Shown one piece after another: positions 7,294 through 17,104 of a stretch of DNA of 44,707 bases. The stretch is taken from assembly GCA_022644775.1 (NCBI GenBank), contig JALCHN010000012.1, positions 1-44,707 of the forward strand. The letters run 5' to 3'. Both the position numbers and the translations under genes were made by a program. The notes under the pieces are model-generated. The model made no database searches. It was not told the origin of the DNA and saw nothing but the letters and a program-made list of their open reading frames with translations. Source of the DNA: Eggerthellaceae bacterium. Lineage in GTDB: Bacteria; Actinomycetota; Coriobacteriia; Coriobacteriales; Eggerthellaceae. Positions within the stretch are counted from its first letter, which is position 1. The number at the start of each line of letters is the position of its first letter.

Positions 7294-8127
7294 CTACTGG
7301 CAGAACTGGTAGAATGCCACGGCACTTGCGGCGGCCACGTTGAGAGAGTCGACGTGGTGGCGCATGGGGATCTTCACCGTGTAGTCGCACTGGGCTATCG
7401 TACGCGGCGCAAGACCATCGCCTTCTGTTCCCAGAACGATCGCCAATTTGTCGCAGGCGTTCACTTCCGGATCCTTGATCGACACGCTCTTGTCGGTGAG
7501 CGCCATCGCCGCCGTCTTGAAGCCGAGCGCATGAAGGCGCGCGATGCCCGCGTCGGGCCAGTCGTGCGCGGCGTTTCCGATGCGCGTCCAAGGCACCTGG
7601 AAGACCGTGCCCATGCTCACGCGCACCGACCGGCGGTAGAGCGGGTCGCAGCAAGTGGGCGTCACGAGCACCGCATCGATGCCCAGCGCCGCCGCCGACC
7701 GGAAGGCTGCGCCCACGTTGGTGTGGTCGACGATGCCTTCGAGCACGGCCACCCGGCGCGCGCCCGCCAGCAGATTCTCCACGCTCGGCAGCGCCGGCCG
7801 GCGGAAGGCGCACAAAACCCCGCGCGTGAGCGTGAAGCCCGTGAGCTTGGCCAGCTCCTCGCTAGGCCCCGTGAACACGGGTACCTCGCCGCCGTCTTCG
7901 GCCCGCGACCGATCGATGAGGGGCGCCGCTGTCTCGAGCCACTTCCGCTCCATCAAATATGACAGGGGCTGCAGGCCCGCGTCGAGCGCGCGCACGATGA
8001 CCTTGGGCGATTCGGCGATGAATATCCCCTTTTCGGGCTCAAGCTTGTTGCGCAGCTGGGCTTCGGTGAGCCGGGCGAACACGTCGAGGCGCGGGTCGCT
8101 AAGGCTGGTGACTTCGATGAGGTTCAC
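7294..8127 (-). CDS. SpoU/TrmH-family RNA 2'-O-methyltransferase
   Basis: This is a 277-residue protein. The C-terminal half holds the three SPOUT motifs: HTNVGAAFRSAAALG (motif 1), LAIVLGTEGDGL (motif 2) and IPMRHHVDSLNVAAASAVAF (motif 3). These form the knotted SAM-binding site and catalytic Arg/Asn positions. The N-terminal ~110 residues form the substrate-recognition domain found in rRNA/tRNA methyltransferases such as RlmB and TsnR. The exact target nucleotide cannot be told. It starts at GTG 8127 with AGGAG 8 nt upstream; that RBS overlaps the stop codon of the patatin gene, so the two are probably translationally coupled. Confidence 0.9.
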   Translation of the reverse strand: MNLIEVTSLSDPRLDVFARLTEAQLRNKLEPEKGIFIAESPKVIVRALDAGLQPLSYLMERKWLETAAPLIDRSRAEDGGEVPVFTGPSEELAKLTGFTLTRGVLCAFRRPALPSVENLLAGARRVAVLEGIVDHTNVGAAFRSAAALGIDAVLVTPTCCDPLYRRSVRVSMGTVFQVPWTRIGNAAHDWPDAGIARLHALGFKTAAMALTDKSVSIKDPEVNACDKLAIVLGTEGDGLAPRTIAQCDYTVKIPMRHHVDSLNVAAASAVAFYQFCQ

Positions 8128-8136
8128 GTGCGGCTC

Positions 8137-9048
8137 CTAAAGGTTCAGAAAACGCTCGATGGCCGGCCATGCTTTGGCCGCTTCTTCGAGCCCCTGCTCG
8201 TAGGCGGCGAAGAGTTTGTCGGGGTTGCTTTCGGTCATCGACACATCGAGGCGCTTGGGCGGCCAGATGGCGAACAGCTCGCCTTTGTCGTGCAGCTCTT
8301 CGATTTCGCAATAGGCAAGGTTGTAGAGATGGGGCCGCTTCCACCAGGCGGTCACGAACTTGGGGTAGGCGCCGTAGCGATGGCGGGCGTAGTGCTTCAC
8401 GCGCGCCGGATGCATCACGTGGCCGCGCTCGTGCGTGAGCACGACGACCTGCCGGCCCGCATAGCGTTCGCGTCCCCAGCGGAAGGGCACCGCGTCGCAT
8501 ACGCCGCCATCGAGCAGATGCTTGCCGTCGACGCGCACGATGCGGTTGGCGAAAGGCATCGACGACGAGGCGAGCAGGTAGTCCTTGCCGCGCTCGTAGG
8601 TTTCGTCGGGGCCGAATACATGGTAGTCGGCCTGACCCGTGTCCAAGTCGCTCGCCACCGACACCAAGCGCATGGGAGACTTCACGAACCAGGAGTGGTC
8701 CAGGTGCATGATGTCGTTGGGAATCGTGTCGAACATGAAGCGCGACCCCACCAAATCGCCGGTGACGATCTTCGAGCGCACGCCCATGAAGCGCCAGTCG
8801 CTGCGGAAGCGCAGGTTGATGTAGGCCTGCCGGCCCGGCGCGCCGCTCACGTAGTTGTAACCGCACAGGGCTCCGGCCGACGTGCCCACCGTTTCTTCGG
8901 CGAACAGGCCCTGGTCCATGAAGAAGTCGACCACGCCGCAGGTGAACAGGTTGCGCATGGCGCCGCCTTCGAGCACGAGCTCGAAGGGCGCAGGAGTGTG
9001 CCCCACCCAGGCCGGCTGGGCTGCGCGCAGGGAATCGATTGGTAGCAT
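8137..9048 (-). CDS. patatin-like phospholipase
   Basis: This 303-residue cytoplasmic protein has the patatin Ser-Asp dyad layout. There is a Gly-rich oxyanion segment GGAMRN (28-33), the nucleophile elbow GTSAG (55-59, Ser57) and DGG (180-182, Asp180). These proteins hydrolyse acyl esters of lipids. Length and motifs match the bacterial YjjU-like group often annotated as patatin family protein. I chose ATG 9048 (AAAGAGG upstream) because residues of the longer frame to 9237 are encoded by repeat DNA. It is first in a leftward unit with the SpoU methyltransferase, whose RBS overlaps this stop codon. Confidence 0.88.
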   Translation of the reverse strand: MLPIDSLRAAQPAWVGHTPAPFELVLEGGAMRNLFTCGVVDFFMDQGLFAEETVGTSAGALCGYNYVSGAPGRQAYINLRFRSDWRFMGVRSKIVTGDLVGSRFMFDTIPNDIMHLDHSWFVKSPMRLVSVASDLDTGQADYHVFGPDETYERGKDYLLASSSMPFANRIVRVDGKHLLDGGVCDAVPFRWGRERYAGRQVVVLTHERGHVMHPARVKHYARHRYGAYPKFVTAWWKRPHLYNLAYCEIEELHDKGELFAIWPPKRLDVSMTESNPDKLFAAYEQGLEEAAKAWPAIERFLNL

Positions 9049-9063
9049 GGACGCCTCTTTCTC

Positions 9064-9084
9064 GTTCGCCCCATTGTAGCGAAC
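9064..9084 (-). promoter_or_regulatory. -10 box within an inverted repeat, patatin promoter region
   Basis: On the minus strand TACAAT (9078-9073) is a good -10 box 25 bp before the patatin start. It sits between GTTCGC (9064-9069) and GCGAAC (9079-9084), an inverted repeat that could be a repressor site. No convincing -35 box is visible. Confidence 0.35.
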
Positions 9085-9127
9085 GCGCCCTTGGCCGCGA
9101 CAGCCCACGCCCAACCCACACACCCGC

Positions 9128-9287
9128 GACAACGGGGTGACAACGGGAGCAGGCGACTGACAACGAGGGCGCGTGATGTTGTCACACACGACGGTGACAA
9201 CGGGAGCAGGGGTTGTTGTCACACGTGGCGGTGACAACGGGGGCTGCTGTTGTTGTCAGCGACAACGGGGGCTGGGATTGTTGTCAC
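9128..9287. repeat. tandem array of 29-bp TGACAAC/GTTGTCA units
   Basis: Four full 29-bp units lie at 9157-9185, 9194-9222, 9231-9259 and 9259-9287, preceded by two truncated units from 9128. Each begins with (T/C)GACAACG and ends with TTGTCA, with a G-rich variable core between. It is the densest cluster of this repeat in the window, placed upstream of the patatin gene. There are no cas genes and the cores are not spacers of constant length, so this is not CRISPR. Confidence 0.85.
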
Positions 9288-9306
9288 CTGCGCACGGGAC
9301 GGCAAC

Positions 9307-9366
9307 AACACGCCTTTCGTGCGCGGAACGGCCGAAATCCCGGCAGTTCGACGAGAAAGGTGCGTT
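9307..9366. repeat. TAACGCGCC palindrome family, element 1
   Basis: Left arm AACACGCCTTTCGT and right arm ending AAAGGTGCGTT form an imperfect inverted repeat around a ~30-nt centre. It belongs to a family best seen at 43567-43632. Confidence 0.55.
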
Positions 9367-9386
9367 AACGGTGGACGGAATTTTTT

Positions 9387-9452
9387 ATCAACATGCCCTT
9401 CTCGCATCCAATGGCCCGATTTGTAAGATTTGGCCACAAAGGGCGCGCTAAT
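9387..9452. repeat. TAACGCGCC palindrome family, element 2
   Basis: The most diverged member is 66 bp long, with ATGCCCTT on the left and AAAGGGCGCGCTAAT on the right. It follows an AT-rich patch (9380-9388). Confidence 0.4.
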
Positions 9453-9460
9453 CGCGGCAG

Positions 9461-9526
9461 GTGACAACGGGGGCGCGTGATGTTGTCACACGTGGCGGTG
9501 ACAACATCACGCGCCCCCGTTGTCAC
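9461..9526. repeat. paired 29-bp repeats (29-8-29 palindrome)
   Basis: Unit 9461-9489 and its exact inverted copy 9498-9526 flank an 8-nt loop, making a perfect 29-bp stem. A further partial unit follows at 9527-9535. The pair lies just downstream of groEL, beyond its own terminator hairpin. Confidence 0.85.
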
Positions 9527-9546
9527 CCGTTGTCGCCCGCCGTCAC

Positions 9547-9577
9547 AAAAGGGCCCGCACGTGCGTGCGAGCCCTTC
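9547..9577 (-). terminator. groEL terminator
   Basis: On the minus strand, a GGGCTCGCACG/CGTGCGGGCCC hairpin is followed by TTTTG, about 40 bp after the groEL stop codon. Confidence 0.75.
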
Positions 9578-9613
9578 GCGAAAACTATGCGTGCAAGCGG
9601 TGCAAGCCGAAGC

Positions 9614-11284
<1,671 letters not shown>

Positions 11285-11315
11285 TTAACGGGCCAGGCCC
11301 GAAACGAGCGGCTGA

Positions 11316-11603
11316 CTACTGCTGAATCGCGTAGATGTCGTCGGCGCGCAGGATGACGACTTTCTCGCCCTGGACTTCGACCTCGGTGCCGCCGTACTTG
11401 CCGTAGAGCACGTGGTCGCCTTCCTTGACAGGCATGGGGACGAGCTTGCCGTCGTCGGTGTGCTTGCCTTCGCCAACGGCCAGCACGACGCCGGTGGTCG
11501 GCTTCTCCTTAGAAGAGCTTGCGAGGAACAGGCCCGATGCGGTGGTTTCTTCGGCTTCGTCCTGCTTGACGATGACGCGGTCTCCCAACGGTTTCAGATT
11601 CAT
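11316..11603 (-). CDS. groES: co-chaperonin GroES (Hsp10)
   Basis: This 95-residue protein is the normal length. It begins MNLKPLGDRVIVKQDEAEET and contains the mobile loop (ETTASGLFLASSSKEKP) that binds GroEL, and the terminal strand VVILRADDIYAI. It caps the GroEL cavity. The ATG at 11603 has GGAAGG upstream. A consensus-like promoter and a CIRCE operator lie immediately upstream, so heat-shock control by HrcA is expected. Confidence 0.97.
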   Translation of the reverse strand: MNLKPLGDRVIVKQDEAEETTASGLFLASSSKEKPTTGVVLAVGEGKHTDDGKLVPMPVKEGDHVLYGKYGGTEVEVQGEKVVILRADDIYAIQQ

Positions 11604-11659
11604 AGTCGAAAGCCTTCCTTTCATTACCGCTTGTGCGTAATTGACAGCTTTATCGAGTG

Positions 11660-11686
11660 CTAGCACTCGCTTTTGCCGAGTGCCAA
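11660..11686 (-). promoter_or_regulatory. CIRCE operator (HrcA site)
   Basis: On the minus strand TTGGCACTC, 9 nt, then GAGTGCTAG differs from the CIRCE consensus (TTAGCACTC-N9-GAGTGCTAA) at two positions. The right half-site is also part of a perfect 16-nt palindrome CGAGTGCTAGCACTCG (11654-11669), so a third half-site abuts the operator. It lies just downstream of the predicted transcription start, where bound HrcA would block groESL transcription. Confidence 0.92.
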
Positions 11687-11698
11687 CCAACGACTGTG

Positions 11699-11727
11699 AC
11701 TATACCCAGCCGCCCCAGAGGGTGCAA
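11699..11727 (-). promoter_or_regulatory. groESL sigma70 promoter
   Basis: On the minus strand TTGCAC (11727-11722), a 17-nt spacer, then TATAGT (11704-11699). The predicted start is near 11692, placing CIRCE in the first bases of the transcript. Confidence 0.8.
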
Positions 11728-11868
11728 GCGTTTCGCGAAAATCTGCGCTGCGGTGGCTAAGATTTCATTCCGCCGTTATCTGGCCGTTACTTTGCGGGGT
11801 AAGAGGGACGGTGCGGCGCCCCACACGGAAGCCCGCCACTGTCGTGCGGCGTCGGAAACGGGGCCGGG

Positions 11869-11934
11869 ATTAACGCGCCTTTTGCAGCGATTTCGGCCCC
11901 GGCAACGCGATTTCCGCACGAAGGGCGTGTTAAT
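11869..11934. repeat. TAACGCGCC palindrome family, element 3
   Basis: A 66-bp element: ATTAACGCGCCTTT (11869-11882) is inverted as AAGGGCGTGTTAAT (11921-11934), with 12 of 14 paired positions identical. It lies ~50 bp downstream of the LuxR gene stop codon and could act as its terminator. The rest of 11728-11981 shows nothing further. Confidence 0.65.
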
Positions 11935-11981
11935 GCCCGAGTGGGCGCGGGGTGGCAGCGACGCCCGGGCGGGGCGCGCCT

Positions 11982-13604
11982 CTACGCGCGCGGACCCTGG
12001 TCGATGAAGTCGAGCAGCTCTTGGCGCGAGTGCACGTCGAGCTTGTTGTAGACGGCGCGCAGATGGGTGCGCACGGTGTTCGACGAGATCACGAGCTTTT
12101 CGGCGATCCAGTTGGCGCTGCGGCCCTGTGCGTAGAGGTGCATGACCTCGAGCTCGCGCGCCGAAAGCCCATAGAGCGGCAGGCCCGCGTACCCGTAAAG
12201 CCCCTCGGGCCGACCGGTCGCCGCAGCCGCGGTCGCCCCATCGCCGTCCGCAGGCGCCGCCGCGTCCGCCGCCGCTCCCCCATCGACCGCCGCTTCGGCG
12301 TCTTCGGCCGCCAGAGCCTGCACGCCGTCGGCACGCACTGCGCCGTCGCCGGGCACCGCGCCCTCGTCGCCGGCCGCCGCATCGGCGCCCGCCTCTTCCT
12401 CGCCCGAAAGCACCACCAAATCGGCCACGCGGTTTTCGGGCAGCAGATAGAGAATGACCACCACGACCACCATCGCCATGCCCAGCCCCACGCCGGCGCG
12501 CACCAGCATGTCGCCGTAGTAGGGCGCAACCGCATAGCCCACGAGCCAGCCGGTCACCGATCCGAAGAAGTACATGGCTTGCCCGAAGCCGAACACGCGC
12601 ACGGGGCTCGCGCTCGCGCGGAAGGAGATGTAGGCCATGAACACGGTGAACATGAGCCACAGGGCGTCCTTGCCGACGGAAAGCAGGGCGATCGGCACGC
12701 CGAAACAGGTGCCCATCATGAGCGAGATGCCCAGAAGGATGAGGGCCGTGTAGCCCTTCGAGGCCGCCCTCACCGCACCGTAGCGGTTCACGGCCCACAA
12801 CACGGCGACCGACACGAAGCCCACAAGCACCACGCACACGGCGCCTATCTGCGAAAACTCGAACGGCGTGTAGCTCACCACCGACACGCCCTTGCCCACG
12901 CCGGCCGTGAAGGCCACGAGCGCGACGGCCGTCACCACGCGCCCCATGATGCCGCGCAGCTCGGAAAGCCGGCCTTCAAAGGGCAGCTCGGCCGAACCGA
13001 AGGAATCGTCCACTTTCATAGAAAAGAGCAGGGCCGAAAGGAAGGGCAACAGCGACAGGAACAGGGGCTGCACCACGGCGGGCAGGCCGCAGCACACGAA
13101 GTAGAGCATGACCGCGAACAGCAGGGACAGGGCCCCGCCCACCAGCGATTCGCCCAGGCCCACGCTGCCGTAGATCTGCCCCGCACGCACGCAGAGCACC
13201 GACGTGCCCACGCCGCTGAGCACCGCGCACACGCTGAAGACGGGACCGGCTCCGTAGACGCCGGCAAGGTACTGGCAAAACGACGCCGCGCAGGCCAGGC
13301 ACGCGAACGCATAGACCACGGCCGGCCGCTCCACCAGACCTTCGGTGCGCTTCCACCGCAGCGACCAGGCGAGCGTGGCCAGTGCCACGGCAATCGTCGA
13401 CGACACGAACATCACGATTACGTAGTAGGTATTGTTCTCGGCCGGGAAGCCCTGCTCCAGAATCGTCGATTCGTAGGCAAGCCAAATCCAGGCCCACCAG
13501 GCTCCCAAGCCCAAAAAACGCAGGGCGGGCCACTGCTGTTCCAGAGGGGCGACGCGGACGTCATCGCCCTCGAAATGCCTGGTATCGATCGTATCGTTTC
13601 GCAT
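11982..13604 (-). CDS. LuxR-family regulator with 12-helix membrane domain
   Basis: This protein has about 540 residues. Residues ~30-420 form roughly 12 hydrophobic segments in an MFS-like layout. A long Ala/Asp/Gly-rich linker (~420-475) leads to a C-terminal LuxR helix-turn-helix (LSARELEVMHLYAQGRSANW, then SSNTVRTHLRAVYNKLDVHS). Membrane-bound LuxR proteins of this kind are strongly expanded in Eggerthellaceae, often beside molybdoenzyme and respiratory genes, and are thought to sense small molecules through the membrane part. It lies downstream of the operon ending at 13861 in the same direction, separated by two strong hairpins, so it may sense that enzyme's substrate (inference). ATG 13604 is preferred to GTG 13613 because AGGTGG is well spaced for it. 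Confidence 0.88.
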   Translation of the reverse strand: MRNDTIDTRHFEGDDVRVAPLEQQWPALRFLGLGAWWAWIWLAYESTILEQGFPAENNTYYVIVMFVSSTIAVALATLAWSLRWKRTEGLVERPAVVYAFACLACAASFCQYLAGVYGAGPVFSVCAVLSGVGTSVLCVRAGQIYGSVGLGESLVGGALSLLFAVMLYFVCCGLPAVVQPLFLSLLPFLSALLFSMKVDDSFGSAELPFEGRLSELRGIMGRVVTAVALVAFTAGVGKGVSVVSYTPFEFSQIGAVCVVLVGFVSVAVLWAVNRYGAVRAASKGYTALILLGISLMMGTCFGVPIALLSVGKDALWLMFTVFMAYISFRASASPVRVFGFGQAMYFFGSVTGWLVGYAVAPYYGDMLVRAGVGLGMAMVVVVVILYLLPENRVADLVVLSGEEEAGADAAAGDEGAVPGDGAVRADGVQALAAEDAEAAVDGGAAADAAAPADGDGATAAAATGRPEGLYGYAGLPLYGLSARELEVMHLYAQGRSANWIAEKLVISSNTVRTHLRAVYNKLDVHSRQELLDFIDQGPRA

Positions 13605-13690
13605 GTGGTCCACCTAATACCTCGCAACGCGTCCGTTCGGACATGCTACGACACTCTGCATGAAAATGCATGCAGGCAGGTTGAAGGAAG

Positions 13691-13769
13691 CTTCGCCGCG
13701 GGAGTTCGAGGAGGGGTGAGAGAGCCCGCGGCGAAGGCGAGGGGACGCCGCGCCGTTGCGCAACGGCGC
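13691..13769 (-). terminator. two hairpins ending the molybdoenzyme operon
   Basis: CTTCGCCGCGGG (13691-13702) pairs perfectly with 13725-13736 across a 22-nt loop. Next to it a 20-nt perfect palindrome (13750-13769) is centred on GC. Both lie between the Fe-S gene stop (13861) and the LuxR gene start (13604), so they probably end or attenuate the operon transcript. Confidence 0.5.
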
Positions 13770-13860
13770 CCCAAGAAGGGAAAGACACGGTAACGCGCGC
13801 GGCCCTAAAGAAGGAAGAGGGATCATGCCGCGGCATTGCCCGTCTGGGGGAATGTCAAAA

Positions 13861-15054
13861 CTAGTTGTCGGACACGCGGCTGTGCGTGACGAGCGTTTGC
13901 ATCACACCGCGCATCTGGTGAACGCCGCCCTCCATGATTTTGGGCGGGTCCATGGGGTATTTCTCGATGTTGCCGTGCATGAGGTCTTCCGCGAAGACCG
14001 CGTCGTAGACGGTGAGCGCGTTCTTCGGGCAGATATCGGTGCAGGTGCGGCACTTCACGCAGGCGCCTGCGTAATGCATGACGCCCACCGTGCCGTCGGG
14101 GTCCCTGAAGCGCGTGAGCGCCCCCGTGGGGCAGAAGGTCGCGCACATCTGACAGGAGTTGCAGGCGCTCATGTCGATCACGACATGGCCCCACAGGCGG
14201 CAGGCGATCATTTCGTCGGCCGGCTCGCCCATTTCGGAAAGGGTCTTCAGCAGGCGCTTGCGCCGCGTGGGCGTGTGCTGCGGAAGCACGCCGTTCTCCC
14301 CCACCTTGGCGGGTTTGAAGGGGGCAGCCTCATGGGTCTCGCCGGTGAGGCTGTCGATTTCGGCGGCCGCCACGGCGCCTGCCGCCTCGCGCGCGGTGTC
14401 GCCGGCGCCCTTGAAGAAGGCGCGGCGGCCCTTGTCGTAGGCCGGCGCGTAGGCAGGGTCGCGGCGCACGCTCGCGGGGAACTTCGAGCGCACCTTGGCG
14501 CGCAGGCGGCAGTTCCACACCTCCATGAGGTCGTTGGCGGTGCGGGCCACCAGCTCGGCCGTTTCGCGGCCCACCTTCTGCGGGCAGTGGGCGCAGTCGC
14601 CGCACACCAGCGTGACCTTGCTGCCGCCGCCCAGCGCCATGAGGGCGATCAGGCTCTCGTCGACGCGGCCCAGGCAGACCACGGGCGCCACCTTCGATTC
14701 GTCGACCAGGCCGCGCACGTGCGAGAGCACCTGATCGCAGGCGATAACCGCGTTGCCGTCGTTGGCGTGCATCGCGTGCAGCGTCGCGCTGAACAGGGCC
14801 GCGTCGTCGGGGTTGCGCGCCTCGAGCGCCTCGGTCGGGCAGACCGTCGCGCACGTGCCGCAGCCCACGCATTTTTCCGGGTCGATCGTAAGCTCGTTGT
14901 TGGCGTACGAAATGCAGCCCGACGTGCAGGCGTCGGCGCACTTGGTGCAGGTCGCGTGGCGGTTGCGCACCACCGCGCAGCGCTCTTCGTGCACCACGAC
15001 GTTCTTGCTCTGCAGCTTTTCGAGCACTCCGATGAAGTTCCTGAACTGTGCCAT
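13861..15054 (-). CDS. multi-cluster 4Fe-4S protein with MvhD-like middle domain
   Basis: This 397-residue protein has two 4Fe-4S sites near the N-terminus (C36-C39-C43-C47 and C62-C65-C68-C72). The middle region has spaced Cys residues (C106, C127, then CGDCAHC at 151-157). Two more sites near the C-terminus are CNSCQMCATFCP and CVKCRTCTDICP. The middle part (ACDQVL, CLGRVDESLIALMALGG, VCGDC) recalls the MvhD/FlpD delta subunits that bind a 2Fe-2S cluster and relay electrons to heterodisulfide reductase-type partners; that link is inference. There is no signal peptide, so it is probably cytoplasmic. It is the last gene of the operon, with GGAGG before the start, separated from the lipoprotein gene by two hairpins. 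Confidence 0.75.
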   Translation of the reverse strand: MAQFRNFIGVLEKLQSKNVVVHEERCAVVRNRHATCTKCADACTSGCISYANNELTIDPEKCVGCGTCATVCPTEALEARNPDDAALFSATLHAMHANDGNAVIACDQVLSHVRGLVDESKVAPVVCLGRVDESLIALMALGGGSKVTLVCGDCAHCPQKVGRETAELVARTANDLMEVWNCRLRAKVRSKFPASVRRDPAYAPAYDKGRRAFFKGAGDTAREAAGAVAAAEIDSLTGETHEAAPFKPAKVGENGVLPQHTPTRRKRLLKTLSEMGEPADEMIACRLWGHVVIDMSACNSCQMCATFCPTGALTRFRDPDGTVGVMHYAGACVKCRTCTDICPKNALTVYDAVFAEDLMHGNIEKYPMDPPKIMEGGVHQMRGVMQTLVTHSRVSDN

Positions 15055-15111
15055 GTGTTCCTCCTTCTTCCAAGGCGCACGTCCCGCGGGCCCTTCTTCC
15101 CGCGGCGCGAT

Positions 15112-15179
15112 CCCTTGCAATGCGCTCCTGGCAGACAACAGGGGCGCATTGCAAGGGGGCTCGGGCGCACCCGAGCCCC
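15112..15179 (-). terminator. two tandem hairpins inside the operon
   Basis: A 14-bp perfect stem (15112-15125 with 15144-15157) and a 10-bp stem with a 4-nt loop (15156-15165 with 15170-15179) lie between the lipoprotein and Fe-S genes. Neither has a T-run on the minus strand. They may protect mRNA ends or cause partial termination. Confidence 0.5.
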
Positions 15180-15186
15180 GCGTGCG

Positions 15187-15888
15187 CTAGTAGACGGTGA
15201 TGTCGTAGGCCGTGCCTTCACGGGCGGCTTCGTAGTGCGCGTCGTCGAGCGTGTTGTTCACGCCCCACAGGACGTGCGCCCCGGTCGCGCCTTCGGCCAC
15301 GGTGTCGGGCACTTCGGCATAGACGAAGAAGTCGACCGACTGGCCCGCCGGCACGATGTAGTCGGACACGTTGGTGCCGTCGCTGGTGAAGGCGTCGGTC
15401 CAACCCTGGATGCCGTAGTCGGGATCGTCGGTGAAGACGCCGTCGAAGGTGAACCAGGCAGCGGTGCCTTTGCGGATGTTTTCGGTGGAGTCGGACGTGT
15501 TGGTGAAGGTTCCCTTCAGCACGAGGTACTTAGCGCCCACCTGGTCGAGATGCAGCGCCGCGCCGCCCGAGGTCTGGTCGATCTCATCGGTGTATTCGTA
15601 CGAATCGAGCTTGAAGGGGTAGCCGTCACCGGTGACCGTCTGGCCCAGGGACACCGACTGCGTGCCCTGCTCGCCCATCGTGTCGTTGTCAGACGCCTTT
15701 TCGAGCGTCGCGGCCGTCTGGGCGATTTGATCGCTCGTGCGCGCCTGGACGCTCGCGGACGAAGAAGCCGGACCCGCCGCGGCGGTATCGGACGGCGTGT
15801 GCACGGCGCTCGAAGCGCACCCGCAGAGTGCTGCGGCGAGCGCGAGCGTGCAAGCGGCCACGCCCGTCTTTACTAGTTTGTGAGACAT
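15187..15888 (-). CDS. exported lipoprotein, DUF4352-like domain
   Basis: This is a 233-residue protein. An N-terminal signal peptide (MSHKLVKTGVAACTLALAAA) ends in the lipobox LCGC, then a Ser/Ala/Thr-rich linker leads to a folded domain (~75-233). That domain resembles the telokin-like DUF4352 group in its long beta-rich pattern (YLVLKGTFTNTSDSTENI, WFTFDG, IVPAGQSVDFFVYAEVP). Role unknown; it would sit on the outer face of the membrane near the exported NapG- and DmsA-like proteins. Its start overlaps the end of the NapH-like gene by 16 nt, and AAGGAGG precedes the ATG. Confidence 0.75.
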   Translation of the reverse strand: MSHKLVKTGVAACTLALAAALCGCASSAVHTPSDTAAAGPASSSASVQARTSDQIAQTAATLEKASDNDTMGEQGTQSVSLGQTVTGDGYPFKLDSYEYTDEIDQTSGGAALHLDQVGAKYLVLKGTFTNTSDSTENIRKGTAAWFTFDGVFTDDPDYGIQGWTDAFTSDGTNVSDYIVPAGQSVDFFVYAEVPDTVAEGATGAHVLWGVNNTLDDAHYEAAREGTAYDITVY

Positions 15889-17099
15889 TGCTCCTCCTTG
15901 TCGGTCAAGGTTGTTGCTTGGGAAGCCCCCGTTCGCTTGGGGAAAAGGGGCATGGTGATGCACGATTCGGGGCAGGCGTCCACGCAGGCGGCGCACTTGA
16001 TGCACTCGGTGGGGGCCACCAGACCGCGCGGGTCGTGCAGGTCGATTCCTTCAGGACAGACATCGTGGCAGCGGTTGCAAACGGCAGTGCCGTTCAGGCG
16101 CAGGCACTTCTTTTCGTCGACGGTGGGGCGCAGGGTCTTGTTGCCCTTGCCCACGAGCGAGAAGAAGGCGCTGATCGGGCACAAGCGGTGGCACCACTTG
16201 CGCAGGACCACGAGCTCCACGATGAGGATGACGGGCATGACGATAAGCCCCCAGGTGCCCTGGTTCATGGTGATGAAACGCCACAGGGCGATGAAGGTGG
16301 CTACCGTTAGACCCACGGGGCACACCAGGCAGAACACGGGGAAGCCGGCGATCGCCGACGACGCGAGCGCGCCGATGAGCACCGCGAAGCGGGTATCGTA
16401 GTGCGACACCTTGATGCGGTTCTTGCGGTCGTGCACGCGCATGGTTTCCTGGGAGCAGGTGGTGTGGCCGGCGCATTCGGCGCAGTGCGGCGTCGCGCAG
16501 GCGCCGTGGATGATGGCCGAAAACTCGCGCTCGATCTGGGCGCGGGCCGCTGGCGACGTGTCGACGGCGAGCTTGGCGCGCCGATCGTCGATGGCCGCCT
16601 TCACCGCAGCGTTCTTCTGGGCGTCGCAGGCGGCTTCCTCCTCTTTCGAGTCGGACACCGATTTTGCCACCGCCTTCTTGCCGCCGAACACGCGGCGGAC
16701 CACCGGCACCGGGCACAGCCAGCCGCAGGCCGCGCGCCCGAACAGGAGCACGAGAACCACGGTAATGGCCAGGCACACGAGCGCCACCGGCGCTTGGATG
16801 CCACCGGCGAGCAGGGTTTCGATCGCGCCCACCGGGCACGCCGCGGCGATGGTCTGCCAGCCGAACGAATCGGTGGTGCCCAGGCCCGTGTTGAAGGCCA
16901 GGCCGATGCCCACCACCACGAAGAAGCCGAGCCCGCACACCAGGCGCAGGTTGTCCGTCGAGCGGCGCTTGTCTCCCTTGGCAGCCTTGGCCGCCTTGGA
17001 CTGCGCGGAGCCCGCGGTCTTCGCGGGGGTTGCGGAAGCGTCTTCGGCCGCGCTCGCCTTCGCTTGCTCGGGCGCTGCGGCCGCCTTGTTCTTGGTCAT
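15873..17099 (-). CDS. NapH-like membrane 4Fe-4S protein
   Basis: This 408-residue protein starts with a ~45-residue Ala/Lys-rich cytoplasmic tail, followed by membrane segments. It carries the paired motifs CGWLCPVP and CHRLCPIS that mark the NapH/NosR/RdxA family. A Cys-rich insertion (CATPHCAECAGHTTC) lies in the middle, and two C-terminal 4Fe-4S sites read CNRCHDVCPEG and CIKCAACVDACPES. In NapH this family oxidises menaquinol and passes electrons to NapG. The gene starts 5 bp after the NapG-like gene ends and overlaps the lipoprotein gene, so the three are tightly coupled. The membrane part and tail are longer than in classical NapH (~290 residues). Confidence 0.85.
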   Translation of the reverse strand: MTKNKAAAAPEQAKASAAEDASATPAKTAGSAQSKAAKAAKGDKRRSTDNLRLVCGLGFFVVVGIGLAFNTGLGTTDSFGWQTIAAACPVGAIETLLAGGIQAPVALVCLAITVVLVLLFGRAACGWLCPVPVVRRVFGGKKAVAKSVSDSKEEEAACDAQKNAAVKAAIDDRRAKLAVDTSPAARAQIEREFSAIIHGACATPHCAECAGHTTCSQETMRVHDRKNRIKVSHYDTRFAVLIGALASSAIAGFPVFCLVCPVGLTVATFIALWRFITMNQGTWGLIVMPVILIVELVVLRKWCHRLCPISAFFSLVGKGNKTLRPTVDEKKCLRLNGTAVCNRCHDVCPEGIDLHDPRGLVAPTECIKCAACVDACPESCITMPLFPKRTGASQATTLTDKEEQCLTN

Positions 17100-17104
17100 C
17101 GTCC

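Noticed and set aside
9049-9237. Upstream extension of the patatin gene
   Set aside because: The extra residues are encoded by tandem repeat units; the ATG at 9048 has a good RBS and the family homology starts after it.
9157-9287. Regular 29-bp repeats resembling a CRISPR array
   Set aside because: Units are internally palindromic with variable cores rather than identical repeats separated by unique spacers of constant length; no cas genes are present, and the same unit recurs singly and in inverted pairs elsewhere.
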